Shown: positions 8,428-17,241, counted from the first letter of the stretch. The stretch: DNA of 33,542 nt from Bacillota bacterium (GCA_023399035.1 JAEWQX010000133.1:1-33542), one strand, 5' to 3'. Notes: a model not told the origin generated them from the sequence alone. Made by a program: numbers and translations.

Positions 8428-9679
8428 GTTTTTCAGCCTCCTTCTTCACTCCAAAATGTTCTGGTTTGCTTAAAATACCACAATCTACAGCTAAATTAAC
8501 TAGTATCTTAGTTACTACAAGTGCAGTGAATAAACTTACTAAAATACCTATCATAAGTGTTATAGCAAATCCTTTAACTGATCCTGATCCTATAAAGTAT
8601 AGGATTAAAGCACATAGTATTGTAGTTACATTTGAGTCTACTATTGAAGAAAGGGCATTTTCTGAACCTCTCTTTATTGCAGTCTTAACTGATACGCCTT
8701 TTTTAAGTTCTTCTTTTGTTCTTTCAAATATTAATATATTAGCATCAACAGCCATACCTATTGTAAGAAGCAATGCTGCAATACCTGGAAGTGTTAATGT
8801 AACACCTACTTCAACAAATATTATTAATATTAAGAAAATATATAAAGTTAACGCAACATCTGCAAAAAATCCCTGACGTCTGTATACAATTATCATGAAT
8901 AAGAATACAAGACCTATACCGATTGCTCCTGCTTTCATTGCATTAGGGAATGCTGTTGCACCAAGCTGTGCTCCAACGTTCTTAACTGAAATTGATTTTA
9001 CTGGTATTGGAAGTGCACCAGAATTGATCATTCCTGCTAAAGCCTTATTTTCTTCTAATGTTTCGCTTCCTGTTATAGATGCTCTGCCATCTGTGATAGC
9101 CACTTGAACTGTTGGCTCAGAAATTAACTCATCATCAAGATAGATTCCTATCTTCTGTCCTACATATTGTGATGTTGCATCAGCAAATTTTACTGTTCCT
9201 TCATCATTGAATTCAAGGCCTACTTCATATTTACCAGTCTGTTGATTAAGCTGAGCCGTAGCTTTCTTAACATCGCTTCCTGTTAATATTTCTTCACCTT
9301 CTGGATTTTTAAACACTAAATTACCTGACTGACTTAAACTGCTTACAATTTCATTTGAATCGAATTGTCCTGGGATATCAACCCTAATTCTCTTATCTCC
9401 TTCAGTTGTAATAACTGTTTCAGCAACTCCAAGTTTATTAACTCTTAACTCAAGATGCTGCTTTGTACTTTCTAATTCTTCCTGAGTTACATCATCTTTT
9501 TGAATTTCCATAAGCACAGAAACTCCGCCTTGAAGATCAAGACCTCTTGTTATTACTGAATCAAATGATTTAAATGCATAATCGCCAATGACTAAGCCTT
9601 TAAATCCTGCAAAAGCAAAAAATACTATCACAGCAATAATCAATGTAAGAAGTGCTGCACTTTTGCCGTTTTTCTTCAT
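8420..9679 (-). CDS. secD: Protein translocase subunit SecD
   Basis: Partner of SecF in the SecDF secretion motor. It is 419 residues: an N-terminal membrane segment, then a large extracytoplasmic region opening with RGLDLQGGVSVLMEI (the P1 motif). A C-terminal six-helix RND-like domain carries GMAVDANILIFERTKEEL with the conserved aspartate of the proton path. It is shorter than E. coli SecD (about 615 residues) but normal for clostridia. ATG at 9679 is chosen because GGAGGGAGATAGG precedes it; an in-frame ATG 15 bases upstream overlaps that site. An extended -10 promoter lies about 130 bases upstream. Confidence 0.96.
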   Translation of the reverse strand: MKKNGKSAALLTLIIAVIVFFAFAGFKGLVIGDYAFKSFDSVITRGLDLQGGVSVLMEIQKDDVTQEELESTKQHLELRVNKLGVAETVITTEGDKRIRVDIPGQFDSNEIVSSLSQSGNLVFKNPEGEEILTGSDVKKATAQLNQQTGKYEVGLEFNDEGTVKFADATSQYVGQKIGIYLDDELISEPTVQVAITDGRASITGSETLEENKALAGMINSGALPIPVKSISVKNVGAQLGATAFPNAMKAGAIGIGLVFLFMIIVYRRQGFFADVALTLYIFLILIIFVEVGVTLTLPGIAALLLTIGMAVDANILIFERTKEELKKGVSVKTAIKRGSENALSSIVDSNVTTILCALILYFIGSGSVKGFAITLMIGILVSLFTALVVTKILVNLAVDCGILSKPEHFGVKKEAEKHA

Positions 9680-9810
9680 CCTATCTCCCTCCATAAATTA
9701 TGTCTTTTAATTCCCGCACCTTTTGAAAATTCAGTACGTATTTTGTTGACCTTAATTATTATTATGTAAAATATAAAAATATTATAATTACCCCTACTAA
9801 TATATTGTTC

Positions 9811-9841
9811 ATTATAGCACACTATAATTTCTTAATAAAGT
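9811..9841 (-). promoter_or_regulatory. Extended -10 promoter for secDF
   Basis: Minus-strand TGCTATAAT, a perfect -10 at 9811-9816 with the TGn extension. A weak TTTATT lies 17 bases upstream. The rest of the gene-free stretch 9680-10043 shows no further feature I can support. Confidence 0.6.
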
Positions 9842-10043
9842 TTTTTATTCCCACAATATTATTATTGAGTTAACTGCTTCAACTAAAATTTAACATTAAT
9901 TTTACTTCATCTAAATGTGTAATATTTTCTTATCCATCTTCAAAGCAACACTGCAAAATCACACTATGATAGTTTTAACCTCAAGATTACTAATTTTAAT
10001 AATATATATAATCATAACCTTATGGCATCAAATAAATTTTGTC

Positions 10044-10418
10044 TTACTCCTGAAGATTGACTCCAAGTACTCCTCCAAGTCCACCTATAACAAGCGCAGC
10101 TGCAAACTGGAGCATTTCGAACATATTAAATGTCAAACCACCATTAACTATACCATAAAAAATGTATATGATTACATAATAGCATATTGTAACTCCAAAC
10201 CCCACCAGCATACCCTTGGATTTCTTTTTCCTTGCTGCTATGATAGCTCCTATTGAAATGCTCGAAAGAGAAATAATAACATAAAGTACATTAAAAATCT
10301 GTTTGCTGAAAACTAATTTTGTCATAGAAAACGACAGTATTACAATTCCTATAAGAGTAAACAAAAGAGTGCCTGCTGTTCCTTTTAATACACACTTGAA
10401 ATAATTATTATCTTCCAA
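10044..10418 (-). CDS. TIGR04086-type four-helix membrane protein
   Basis: Small integral membrane protein of unknown function, found in clostridia between yajC and secD and usually named TIGR04086 family. About 124 residues form four hydrophobic segments: roughly 14-32, 43-62, 70-95 and 101-122. A basic loop (AARKKKSKG) lies between the second and third. The last helix is glycine-rich (AAALVIGGLGGVLGVNL). TTG at 10418 is the likely start because GGAGGTG sits 7 bases before it. The ATG at 10436 overlaps that site and would give an odd cysteine-rich N-terminus. Its place between yajC and secDF suggests a membrane or secretion role, but this is inference. Confidence 0.75.
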   Translation of the reverse strand: MEDNNYFKCVLKGTAGTLLFTLIGIVILSFSMTKLVFSKQIFNVLYVIISLSSISIGAIIAARKKKSKGMLVGFGVTICYYVIIYIFYGIVNGGLTFNMFEMLQFAAALVIGGLGGVLGVNLQE

Positions 10419-10482
10419 AAAGCAACACCTCCACATACTTCATTTTATGACGTATTTGGAGGCATTATGATTAATATTAATT

Positions 10483-10516
10483 ATATAAATCAGCTGAATA
10501 TAAAGCAGATTTATAT
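10483..10516. repeat. Inverted repeat in the yajC-TIGR04086 gap
   Basis: ATATAAATC (10483-10491) pairs perfectly with GATTTATAT (10508-10516), with GCT/AGC further in after an A-A mismatch. No clear U-tract follows on either strand, so I do not call it a terminator. Confidence 0.4.
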
Positions 10517-10573
10517 AGTATTAAATTAAAGATTTCATAGTTTTAAAACTTCTATAATCTATATTTATTATAC

Positions 10574-10855
10574 TTATGCATCTTTGCTTATTTTGTATGC
10601 AATTCCGCTCTTATCAAACTTTATCTTAGTTTTTGCGTTGCTTGTTTCTATAGTTACATATTTTTCTTCAATATTAGTAATCTTACCTACTATACCGCCT
10701 CTAGTAACTATTTCATCATGAACTCTTAATCCTTCTATCATTGTTTGATATGTTTTCTTTCTCTTCTTTTCTGGAACAATCATTAAGAAATAAAACACAG
10801 CTAAAACAACTACAAAAGGTAATACGTTAATAAGTATTGCTTGCATAGTGCCCAT
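10574..10855 (-). CDS. yajC: Preprotein translocase accessory subunit YajC
   Basis: Small single-span membrane protein that associates with SecDF. It is 93 residues: one N-terminal membrane helix at about 5-26, then FYFLMIVPEKKRKK at the cytoplasmic boundary, and a basic soluble domain with GLRVHDEIVTRGGIVGKI, the hallmark YajC motif. ATG at 10855 follows GGAGGAAGAATAAA. The in-frame start 60 bases upstream lacks a ribosome site and would add a non-hydrophobic extension. It lies between tgt and the secDF genes, the common bacterial order. Confidence 0.95.
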   Translation of the reverse strand: MGTMQAILINVLPFVVVLAVFYFLMIVPEKKRKKTYQTMIEGLRVHDEIVTRGGIVGKITNIEEKYVTIETSNAKTKIKFDKSGIAYKISKDA

Positions 10856-11058
10856 TTTATTCTTCCTCCAATTTACATATTTATTATTAGTCCATGTTAA
10901 GTAGTTTACATTCATTAAGTAATAATATCAACCTTTACATGACAAATTTAATACATTATTCATATTATATATATATTATGTTTCTTATATTCATATATTA
11001 TACCAAAAATATCATTTTATTCTTGTAATTCTATATAAACAATTACAATCTAAAAATG

Positions 11059-11102
11059 AAATCATTCAGGCCAAACCTTAATGATTATGTCCTAAATGAT
11101 TT
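11059..11102 (-). terminator. Probable terminator downstream of tgt
   Basis: AAATCATTCAGG (11059-11070) faces CCTAAATGATTT (11091-11102): 11 of 12 pairs, 20-base loop, followed on the minus strand by CATTTTTAG. It begins 13 bases after the tgt stop. Confidence 0.55.
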
Positions 11103-11114
11103 TTCATTATTAGA

Positions 11115-12251
11115 TTACTTAATTTTCCAAGCCTGAAGCTTTTGTTCCTTAAACTCTTTATAGTATCCGCCGTCAATAGCTGCTCTTATATCTTCCATTA
11201 ATTTATTGTAGAAGTATAAGTTATGTAATACGCATAATCTCATTGCAAGCATTTCTTTTGCCTTAAATAAATGTCTTATATATGATCTTGTATAGTGTTT
11301 ACATGCAGGACATCCACATTCTTTATCTATAGGCTGTTCATCAAGTTCAAACTTAGCATTCATTAAGTTAAGTTTTCCTTCGCTTGTATAAACATTTCCA
11401 TGTCTTCCGTTTCTCGCTGGAAGTACGCAGTCAAAGAAATCTACTCCTCTGTCAACTGCTTCTAATATATTTTCTGGAGTTCCAACTCCCATTAAATATA
11501 TTGGTTTATCTTCTGGAAGATGTGGTACAACAGCTTCTATCACCCTATACATATCTTCATGGCTTTCACCAACTGCTAATCCTCCAATAGCATATCCATC
11601 TAGATCCATCTTTGTGATTTCCTTAGCATGTGCTATTCTTATATCTTCATAAATTCCACCCTGATTTATACCAAAAAGCATCTGTTCTTTATTGATTGTA
11701 TCTGGAAGAGAATTTAATCTATCCATTTCTACTTTACATCTTTCAAGCCACCTTGTAGTTCTTGCTACAGATCTTTCAACGTATTCTCTTGTTGATGGAT
11801 TTGGTATACATTCATCAAAAGCCATAGCTATTGTAGATGCTAAATTGCTTTGAATCTGCATTGATTCTTCAGGTCCCATGAATATCTTCTTTCCATCAAT
11901 ATGAGAATTGAAGTACACCCCTTCTTCTTTAATCTTTCTCATTGCTGATAATGAGAATACCTGGAATCCACCTGAATCTGTTAATATTGGTCTATCCCAG
12001 TTCATGAACTTATGTAATCCGCCCATTTCTTTTACAACTTTATCAGTTGGTCTTAAATGTAAATGATATGTATTGGATAATTCAACCTGACATCCAATTT
12101 CTTTTAAATCCATACTTGAAACTGCACCCTTAATAGCTGCTAGTGTTCCAACATTCATAAATACAGGAGTCTGTATAGTTCCATGAGGAGTTACAAACTG
12201 ACCTCTTCTAGCATTTCCATCTTTTTTTAACAGCGTGTATCTTTTACTCAC
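11115..12251 (-). CDS. tgt: tRNA-guanine transglycosylase
   Basis: Exchanges guanine 34 for preQ1 in tRNAs with GUN anticodons, the first tRNA-bound step of queuosine synthesis. It is 378 residues, the normal length. The active-site general base D92 lies in LTDSGGFQVFSL. The nucleophile is in VDFFDCVLPARNGRHG. The structural zinc site is CGCPAC with a histidine about 25-30 residues later. GTG at 12251 is chosen: AGAGGTG sits 6 bases before it, and the upstream in-frame GTG is part of that site. It follows queA (12529-13554), its pathway partner, with about 280 bases between. Confidence 0.96.
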   Translation of the reverse strand: MSKRYTLLKKDGNARRGQFVTPHGTIQTPVFMNVGTLAAIKGAVSSMDLKEIGCQVELSNTYHLHLRPTDKVVKEMGGLHKFMNWDRPILTDSGGFQVFSLSAMRKIKEEGVYFNSHIDGKKIFMGPEESMQIQSNLASTIAMAFDECIPNPSTREYVERSVARTTRWLERCKVEMDRLNSLPDTINKEQMLFGINQGGIYEDIRIAHAKEITKMDLDGYAIGGLAVGESHEDMYRVIEAVVPHLPEDKPIYLMGVGTPENILEAVDRGVDFFDCVLPARNGRHGNVYTSEGKLNLMNAKFELDEQPIDKECGCPACKHYTRSYIRHLFKAKEMLAMRLCVLHNLYFYNKLMEDIRAAIDGGYYKEFKEQKLQAWKIK

Positions 12252-12358
12252 AAGCGTCACCTCTTAATTATAATTTATATATAACTACAAACACTTGACT
12301 ATGTCACCTCATCAATTGTTCAAATGTCAGAAATAATATTCTTTCCGACAATTACAGT

Positions 12359-12379
12359 TGATATTCAAATGGAATATCA
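12359..12379. repeat. Short perfect inverted repeat upstream of tgt
   Basis: TGATATTC (12359-12366) and GAATATCA (12372-12379) around AAATG, in the 277-base queA-tgt gap. No U-tract follows. It may be an operator-like palindrome or chance in AT-rich DNA. Confidence 0.3.
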
Positions 12380-12482
12380 GATTTAATATATTTCAGTTAG
12401 CACTTAATAATTTAATTACAAAATCATTAGTTTAATAATTATTATTTAAGTTTCTAATTGCAGAATATGCTATAAAATCTTA

Positions 12483-12509
12483 AAAAGACTTTCTATCTAA
12501 TTGTCTTTT
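12483..12509 (-). terminator. Possible terminator downstream of queA
   Basis: AAAAGAC (12483-12489) with GTCTTTT (12503-12509); on the minus strand the 3' arm runs into GTCTTTTTAAG. The stem is only 7 bp and mostly A-T, so it is a weak or attenuating terminator at best. Confidence 0.45.
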
Positions 12510-12528
12510 ATAAATGCATTATTGTCAA

Positions 12529-13554
12529 TTATTTTATGAACATTGCATCTCCAAATGAGAAGAATCTGTACTTTTCTTCTACTGCTGTCTTATATGCATT
12601 CATAACATGTTCTTTTCCTGCTAATGTTGAAACAAGCATTATAAGTGTTGATTCTGGTAAGTGAAAATTTGTTATTAAGTTATCCACTACCTTAAACTTA
12701 TACCCAGGATAAATGAAAATATCTGTCCATCCACTTTGTTCTTTTACAAAACCATTTTCATCACCAATTGTTTCTAATGTTCTTGTAGAAGTAGTACCAA
12801 CAGAAATTACTCTGTTTCCTCTCTTTTTAGTTTCATTTATTATATCTGCACTTTCTTTTGAAAGCATATAGAATTCTGAATGCATCTCATGTTCTTCTAA
12901 ATTTTCAACCTTTACTGGTCTGAATGTTCCAAGACCAACATGCAAAGTCAGATAAACAACATTGATTCCCTTTTCCTTTATCTGTTCTAATAACTGCTTA
13001 GTAAAATGTAAACCTGCTGTTGGTGCAGCGGCTGATCCATTTTCCTTTGAATATACAGTTTGATATCTTTCTCTGTCTTCCAATCTTTCATGTATGTATG
13101 GAGGAAGTGGCATTTCTCCTAAAGAATCAAGTACTTCTTCAAAAATCCCATCATAGTGGAATTCAACTATTCTATTTCCATCTTCCTTAACTTCAATAAC
13201 TTCTGCTTTAAGCTTACCTCCACCAAAAGTGAATTTTCTTCCTACTCTAGCACTTTTACCAGGCTTAGCAAGGCATTCCCATCTATCTTTTTCAACTCTC
13301 TTTAATAAAAGGAATTCTATTTTTCCGCCTGTACCTTCTTTTTCTCCTATTAATCTTGCAGGCATTACTCTTGTATTATTCAGTACTAAAGTATCACCTG
13401 GATTTAAATAATCTATGATATCATGGAAAACTTTATGCTCTATTTCTCCAGTTTTCTTGTCTAATACCATGAGTCTTGAAGTATCTCTCTTTTCTAGAGG
13501 ATGCTGTGCTATAAGTTCCTCTGGTAAATAAAAATCAAAATCTTTAACGTTCAT
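12529..13554 (-). CDS. queA: S-adenosylmethionine:tRNA ribosyltransferase-isomerase
   Basis: Builds epoxyqueuosine by transferring the ribosyl part of SAM to preQ1 in tRNA. At 341 residues it is standard. Family signatures are intact: FDFYLPEELIAQHP at the N-terminus, NNTRVMPARL near residue 65, SAAAPTAGLHFT in the middle, and the C-terminal NFHLPESTLIMLVSTLAG. ATG at 13554 is preceded by GGGAGATAATAAA; the in-frame ATG 15 bases upstream overlaps it. It sits between ruvB and tgt, a conserved queA-tgt pairing. Confidence 0.97.
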   Translation of the reverse strand: MNVKDFDFYLPEELIAQHPLEKRDTSRLMVLDKKTGEIEHKVFHDIIDYLNPGDTLVLNNTRVMPARLIGEKEGTGGKIEFLLLKRVEKDRWECLAKPGKSARVGRKFTFGGGKLKAEVIEVKEDGNRIVEFHYDGIFEEVLDSLGEMPLPPYIHERLEDRERYQTVYSKENGSAAAPTAGLHFTKQLLEQIKEKGINVVYLTLHVGLGTFRPVKVENLEEHEMHSEFYMLSKESADIINETKKRGNRVISVGTTSTRTLETIGDENGFVKEQSGWTDIFIYPGYKFKVVDNLITNFHLPESTLIMLVSTLAGKEHVMNAYKTAVEEKYRFFSFGDAMFIK

Positions 13555-13575
13555 TTTATTATCTCCCAACTATTC

Positions 13576-13596
13576 AGTTAACAATTATCAGTTTTA
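13576..13596. repeat. Three-unit 7-bp repeat upstream of queA
   Basis: AGTTAAC, AATTATC and AGTTTTA in tandem about 20 bases upstream of the queA start; same heptamer family as elsewhere in the first 16 kb. The same gap holds a separate 10-bp perfect inverted repeat, TTCATTCTTA (13685-13694) with TAAGAATGAA (13733-13742), with no U-tract. Confidence 0.5.
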
Positions 13597-13769
13597 TTGA
13601 TATTCTTGCAGAATATCTTTAGTTCATTCTTTATTTATCATTGTACTTTATAATTTTTTAAAACATCTTTTTAAGTTAGCTGTATTCATTCTTAACATAA
13701 AATCATCATACTATCTTTGTTTAATGAATAGGTAAGAATGAAGTAAATTAAGTATTTTTAAATATAACT

Positions 13770-14807
13770 CTATTCATCAAAAAATGTTCCTTGGATTTTA
13801 GGATCTTTTTTCTTTGAAGGATTTACCCTTCCAAGATGTTCATATGCCTTATCACTTGCAATTCTTCCTCTAGGTGTTCGTATTATGAATCCCTGCTGAA
13901 GCAGATATGGTTCATAAACATCTTCTATTGTCCCCAGTTCCTCTCCTATAAAATAAGATAGAGTTTCTATTCCAACAGGACCGCCTTTAAAGTTATCTAT
14001 AATTGCTTCTAATATCTTATTATCAACCTTATCAAATCCAAGATTATCTACTTCCAGCAGTTCTAATGCTTCTCGTGCTTCCTTTAAGGAAATCAGCTTA
14101 TTGGATTTTACTTCGGAATAATCTCTTACTCTCTTTAAAAGCCTATTTGCAATTCTTGGTGTTCCTCTTGATCTTCTCGCAATTTCCATTGCTCCTTCTT
14201 CAGTAATAGAACATCCAAAAACAGCTGCACTCCTCACAATTATTTCCTTAAGCTCTTCATTTGTATAATATTCCATTGCACACAAAACACCAAATCTGTC
14301 TCTTAAAGGTGCTGTAAGCATTCCCACTCTTGTTGTTGCTCCAATAAGAGTAAATTTAGGAAGATCTATTCTGATGGATTTTGCACTTGCACCTTTTCCT
14401 ATGACTATATCAAGAACGTAATCTTCCATTGCTGGATATAATATTTCCTCTACGCTTCTGTTCAGTCTGTGGATTTCATCAATAAATAATACATCATAAT
14501 CCTTTAATGTGGTAAGAATTGCTGCAAGATCTCCCGCTCTTTCTATTGCCGGACCTGAAGTCACTTTAAGGTCACCTTTCATTTCCTTCGCTATAATATT
14601 AGCAAGTGTCGTTTTACCTAGTCCAGGCGGTCCATATAATAATACATGATCAAGTGCTTCATTTCTATTTTTAGCTGCCTGAATAAATATATCCAATCTT
14701 TCTTTAACTTTCTGCTGTCCTATATACTCATTTATTTTTTGAGGCCTTAAACTTAACTCAGAATTAAAATCGCCACTTAATTCTGATGGATTCACTATTC
14801 GTTCCAT
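13770..14807 (-). CDS. ruvB: Holliday junction branch migration DNA helicase RuvB
   Basis: AAA+ motor that with RuvA drives branch migration of Holliday junctions. It is 345 residues. Walker A is GPPGLGKTTLA, Walker B LFIDEIHRL, sensor 1 LIGATTRVGML, and the arginine-finger region LRDRFG. The C-terminal winged-helix DNA-binding part includes GFIIRTPRGR. ATG at 14807 follows GGGGGTG. It is directly downstream of ruvA, with a 213-base gap that carries a five-unit heptamer repeat. No ruvC is expected here; Firmicutes use RecU. Confidence 0.97.
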   Translation of the reverse strand: MERIVNPSELSGDFNSELSLRPQKINEYIGQQKVKERLDIFIQAAKNRNEALDHVLLYGPPGLGKTTLANIIAKEMKGDLKVTSGPAIERAGDLAAILTTLKDYDVLFIDEIHRLNRSVEEILYPAMEDYVLDIVIGKGASAKSIRIDLPKFTLIGATTRVGMLTAPLRDRFGVLCAMEYYTNEELKEIIVRSAAVFGCSITEEGAMEIARRSRGTPRIANRLLKRVRDYSEVKSNKLISLKEAREALELLEVDNLGFDKVDNKILEAIIDNFKGGPVGIETLSYFIGEELGTIEDVYEPYLLQQGFIIRTPRGRIASDKAYEHLGRVNPSKKKDPKIQGTFFDE

Positions 14808-14825
14808 GTTACACCCCCGTTTTTT

Positions 14826-14860
14826 AGTTAACAGTTAACAATTTACAGTTATCAGTTAAA
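14826..14860. repeat. Five-unit 7-bp tandem array upstream of ruvB
   Basis: Exactly 35 bases: AGTTAAC, AGTTAAC, AATTTAC, AGTTATC, AGTTAAA. It is the clearest copy of the heptamer family, sitting about 20 bases upstream of the ruvB ATG. No opposing arm is obvious in the rest of the gap. Confidence 0.75.
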
Positions 14861-15020
14861 TTTAAGTTTTTCTTTGTATATACAATATATATCATTATTA
14901 TTAATATTTTTTAGCTTAAAGCCCTTACCTATAATTTACGCGTTCATATAATCTGATATAACTTATCTTCATAACCTATTAATAAATTATAAAATAAAAT
15001 TGCATTTTTTATTTTTAAAA

Positions 15021-15623
15021 TTAACCCATAAGTGCTTTAAGAGAATTTTTAATCATATTTTCGACAGTATCTGTCTTATCTACAGTCTTAAGAACCTTTT
15101 CTGCTTCTTTTTCGCTATATCCTAATGCAATAAGTGCACTTAATACCTCTGAAACAGCCATTAAGTTGTTATCACTGTCACTGATTTCGCTTCCAGTATC
15201 TACACCATCAAGCAGCTCATCAGGCTGAAGCTTATCTTTCAGCTCTAATATAATTCTTGCAGCTGTCTTCTTTCCTATCCCTACGCCTCTGCATATATGT
15301 TTTTCATCACCAGTCATTATAGCATATTTTAAGTTATTCAATCTGCTTATTGATAATAACGATAATGCTGCTTTTGGCCCTACTCCATTTACAGTAAGCA
15401 GAAGCTTAAACATAGCAAGTTCTTCCTTTGAATCAAATCCATATAATCCTATAAAGTCTTCTCTTACTATCTGGTCTACATATAATGTGATTTCTGCTCC
15501 ATTTTCAGGAACTGAAGACATTGTAGCTCCAGAGGTGAATATCTTGTACCCGATTCCATTATTTTCTACAACTATGTAGTCTTTATTAATCCCTATATAA
15601 TTTCCTTTTATGTATTCATACAT
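15021..15623 (-). CDS. ruvA: Holliday junction branch migration protein RuvA
   Basis: Tetrameric junction-binding partner of RuvB. It is 200 residues: an N-terminal OB-fold (MYEYIKGNYIGI... FIGLYGF), two helix-hairpin-helix motifs (LLTVNGVGPKAALSLL and ICRGVGIGKKTAARIILELKDK), an acidic linker at about 137-152, and a C-terminal RuvB-contacting helical domain (ALIALGYSEKEAEKVL). ATG at 15623 follows GGAGGAAATAACT. It is upstream of ruvB in the usual order. Confidence 0.97.
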   Translation of the reverse strand: MYEYIKGNYIGINKDYIVVENNGIGYKIFTSGATMSSVPENGAEITLYVDQIVREDFIGLYGFDSKEELAMFKLLLTVNGVGPKAALSLLSISRLNNLKYAIMTGDEKHICRGVGIGKKTAARIILELKDKLQPDELLDGVDTGSEISDSDNNLMAVSEVLSALIALGYSEKEAEKVLKTVDKTDTVENMIKNSLKALMG

Positions 15624-15736
15624 ATAGTTATTTCCTCCATCTCCCTATACATAAGCCTAAATTATACTTTATCATTTTACTAAAAATCTTTCAACTATCA
15701 ACTACAGTATAAAGCATCTTATAATTTATTAACAAT

Positions 15737-15786
15737 AAAAAAGCAGCCTCAAAGTAAATTAACTGCTTTGAACACTGCCTGCTTTA
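15737..15786 (-). terminator. Terminator overlapping the stop of the BofC-like gene
   Basis: On the minus strand AAAGCAG ... CTGCTTT forms the outer stem and CAAAG ... CTTTG an inner stem, followed by TTTTTT. The 5' arm begins at the stop codon of the BofC-like gene (15784-15786). Two tandem heptamer units of the dispersed family lie just beyond, at 15690-15703. Confidence 0.7.
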
Positions 15787-16365
15787 TGATAAAAATTCAG
15801 ATAGATTTTCCTCTGCATCTTCCTTATTATCATATTCAAATTTAAAATTTTTAATTTTTGTTATATCTGCTGGTGTAAGACTATCTATTGTTTTGCTGTC
15901 TTTATAAACATCACTATCATTTTCAATTAAAAGAGTTCCATTTTCATTTGTCTTATATATTGCAAGATATCCATCCTTTTCACCTATATAATATTTGTTA
16001 GGTTTTACTGTCTGAGAAGGATCTCTTTTAAATGTAAGCTCTTTATCAGCTGTTAGAACTAAAACATAACCTTTATCCCTTAATGCATTTGTCAGTTCTG
16101 ATTCATTTAAATCATCACTTATATTTAACTGTTTCTTTAAGTCTCCTAATGACAATTCATCTTCTTTAACATCGCCTGAATATAGACATATCTTAGTTTC
16201 ATCTGAAAGATCACCATCAGACCCGCTGCCGTTTACAACAGTTGCATTTTCCTTTTCAGTTATTGGTTTAGTTATATATTTATCACATAAATAATAAGTT
16301 AACGAAAATATAATTGCTAGAAGTATTGTCATTCCAATAAACATTCTTTTTTTATTTACTATCAT
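15784..16365 (-). CDS. Membrane-anchored protein with BofC C-terminal-like domain
   Basis: It is 193 residues with one N-terminal membrane helix at about 9-27 after a basic start, so the rest is probably outside the cell or in the forespore-mother cell space. A linker rich in Ser, Gly and Asp (GSGSDGDLSDE) precedes a small domain with two duplicated-looking parts. The C-terminal part contains YIGEKDGYLAIYK, then a Leu-Thr-Pro-Ala-Asp motif and a terminal acidic helix, resembling the C-terminal domain of BofC, a regulator of pro-sigma-K processing in Bacillus sporulation. Clostridial proteins of this shape often sit next to ruvA. The sporulation role is inferred from family only. ATG at 16365 follows GGAGGG; a TTG just before it is less well spaced. 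Confidence 0.6.
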   Translation of the reverse strand: MIVNKKRMFIGMTILLAIIFSLTYYLCDKYITKPITEKENATVVNGSGSDGDLSDETKICLYSGDVKEDELSLGDLKKQLNISDDLNESELTNALRDKGYVLVLTADKELTFKRDPSQTVKPNKYYIGEKDGYLAIYKTNENGTLLIENDSDVYKDSKTIDSLTPADITKIKNFKFEYDNKEDAEENLSEFLS

Positions 16366-16448
16366 CAATAATCCCTCCTTATTTTAGGATTATTGACCAC
16401 TTTTCCAATAGTTATACATAATAAATAAAAATATTTTATAAAAATAAG

Positions 16449-16505
16449 ACAAGGCATGATTAATTTTATCAAAATCAATAAAATGATAAATATTAAAAGC
16501 CTTGT
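16449..16505 (-). terminator. Terminator downstream of rubrerythrin
   Basis: ACAAGGC (16449-16455) pairs with GCCTTGT (16499-16505), with an inner TTTTATCA/TGATAAA stem. The minus-strand product is followed by CTTATTTTTATAAAA. Confidence 0.7.
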
Positions 16506-16531
16506 TTTTAATTTATTATTCAATTCTTACA

Positions 16532-17122
16532 TCATTCAAACAATGAATTTTCAAATAACAATGCATATCCTTGTGGCTTTTCACATACTGGACAATACTG
16601 AGGTGGCTCTGTTCCTTCATATACAAAGCCACAGTTAGTACACACCCATTTTACATTTGTGTCTTTTTTAAATAATGTATTGCTTTCAAGCTCCTTTGCA
16701 TATCTCTCAAAACGCTCACCATGTATTTTTTCAATTGAAGCTATATTTTCAAAAAGTGTTGCTATATCTGAAAAACCTTCAGCCTTAGCAGTTTCTGCAA
16801 ATTCCTTATATACAACATCATGCTCCTGAAATTCATTATGTGCTGAAGACTGCAATAACTTTAATGTTGAATCATCACCATCAATTGGATATGTTGCATT
16901 ATCTATTGATATATTGCTTCCTGCAAAATCCTTAAGTTTGCTTATAAATGCCTCAGCATGGGCTTTTTCCTGATTGGCAGTATACTTGAACAGACTTTCA
17001 ATAATATGAAGTCCTTCTTTTTTTGCTTTTTCTGCTGCAATATCATATCTGTTTCTAGCCTGACTTTCTCCTGCAAATGCCCTTAATAAGTTTATCTTAG
17101 TATTGCTGTTTCTTAACTCCAT
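16532..17122 (-). CDS. rbr: Rubrerythrin
   Basis: Non-haem di-iron NADH-linked peroxidase of anaerobes that removes hydrogen peroxide. At 196 residues it has the classic two domains. The ferritin-like four-helix bundle carries E19 in FAGESQARNRY, EKAHAEAF, EFQEHD and EKIHGERF, which give the Glu/His ligands of the di-iron site. The C-terminal rubredoxin-like domain has WVCTNCGFVYEG and YCPVCEKPQ, the four cysteines of the Fe(Cys)4 site. ATG at 17122 follows AAGGAGG. A TATAAT box lies about 20-25 bases before the start, but I see no convincing -35 or PerR box. It is monocistronic, with its own terminator. Confidence 0.95.
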   Translation of the reverse strand: MELRNSNTKINLLRAFAGESQARNRYDIAAEKAKKEGLHIIESLFKYTANQEKAHAEAFISKLKDFAGSNISIDNATYPIDGDDSTLKLLQSSAHNEFQEHDVVYKEFAETAKAEGFSDIATLFENIASIEKIHGERFERYAKELESNTLFKKDTNVKWVCTNCGFVYEGTEPPQYCPVCEKPQGYALLFENSLFE

Positions 17123-17206
17123 AAATTTTCCTCCTTGAAATATACCATTATAATAAGTATTATTTCAAAACATTGGAAAGTTTATTCATGTAAGATTATT
17201 ATTTTA

Positions 17207-17239
17207 CAATTATTTCTTATGATCAGATAAAATAATTGT
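17207..17239. repeat. Inverted repeat between radical SAM gene and rbr
   Basis: CAATTATTT and AAATAATTG, 9 bp perfect, immediately after the radical SAM stop codon. No good U-tract follows on the minus strand, so a weak terminator is only possible. Confidence 0.35.
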
Positions 17240-17241
17240 GG

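Noticed and set aside
8466..8876. 136-codon plus-strand frame opposite secD
   Set aside because: Antisense shadow of a strongly conserved gene; the composition follows the complement of secD codons.
9915..10256. 113-codon plus-strand frame
   Set aside because: It overlaps the TIGR04086 gene in antisense, has low-complexity hydrophobic content and no convincing ribosome site or promoter.
13685..13742. Terminator for ruvB at the 10-bp inverted repeat
   Set aside because: The arms are perfect but 38 bases apart and no U-tract follows on the minus strand.
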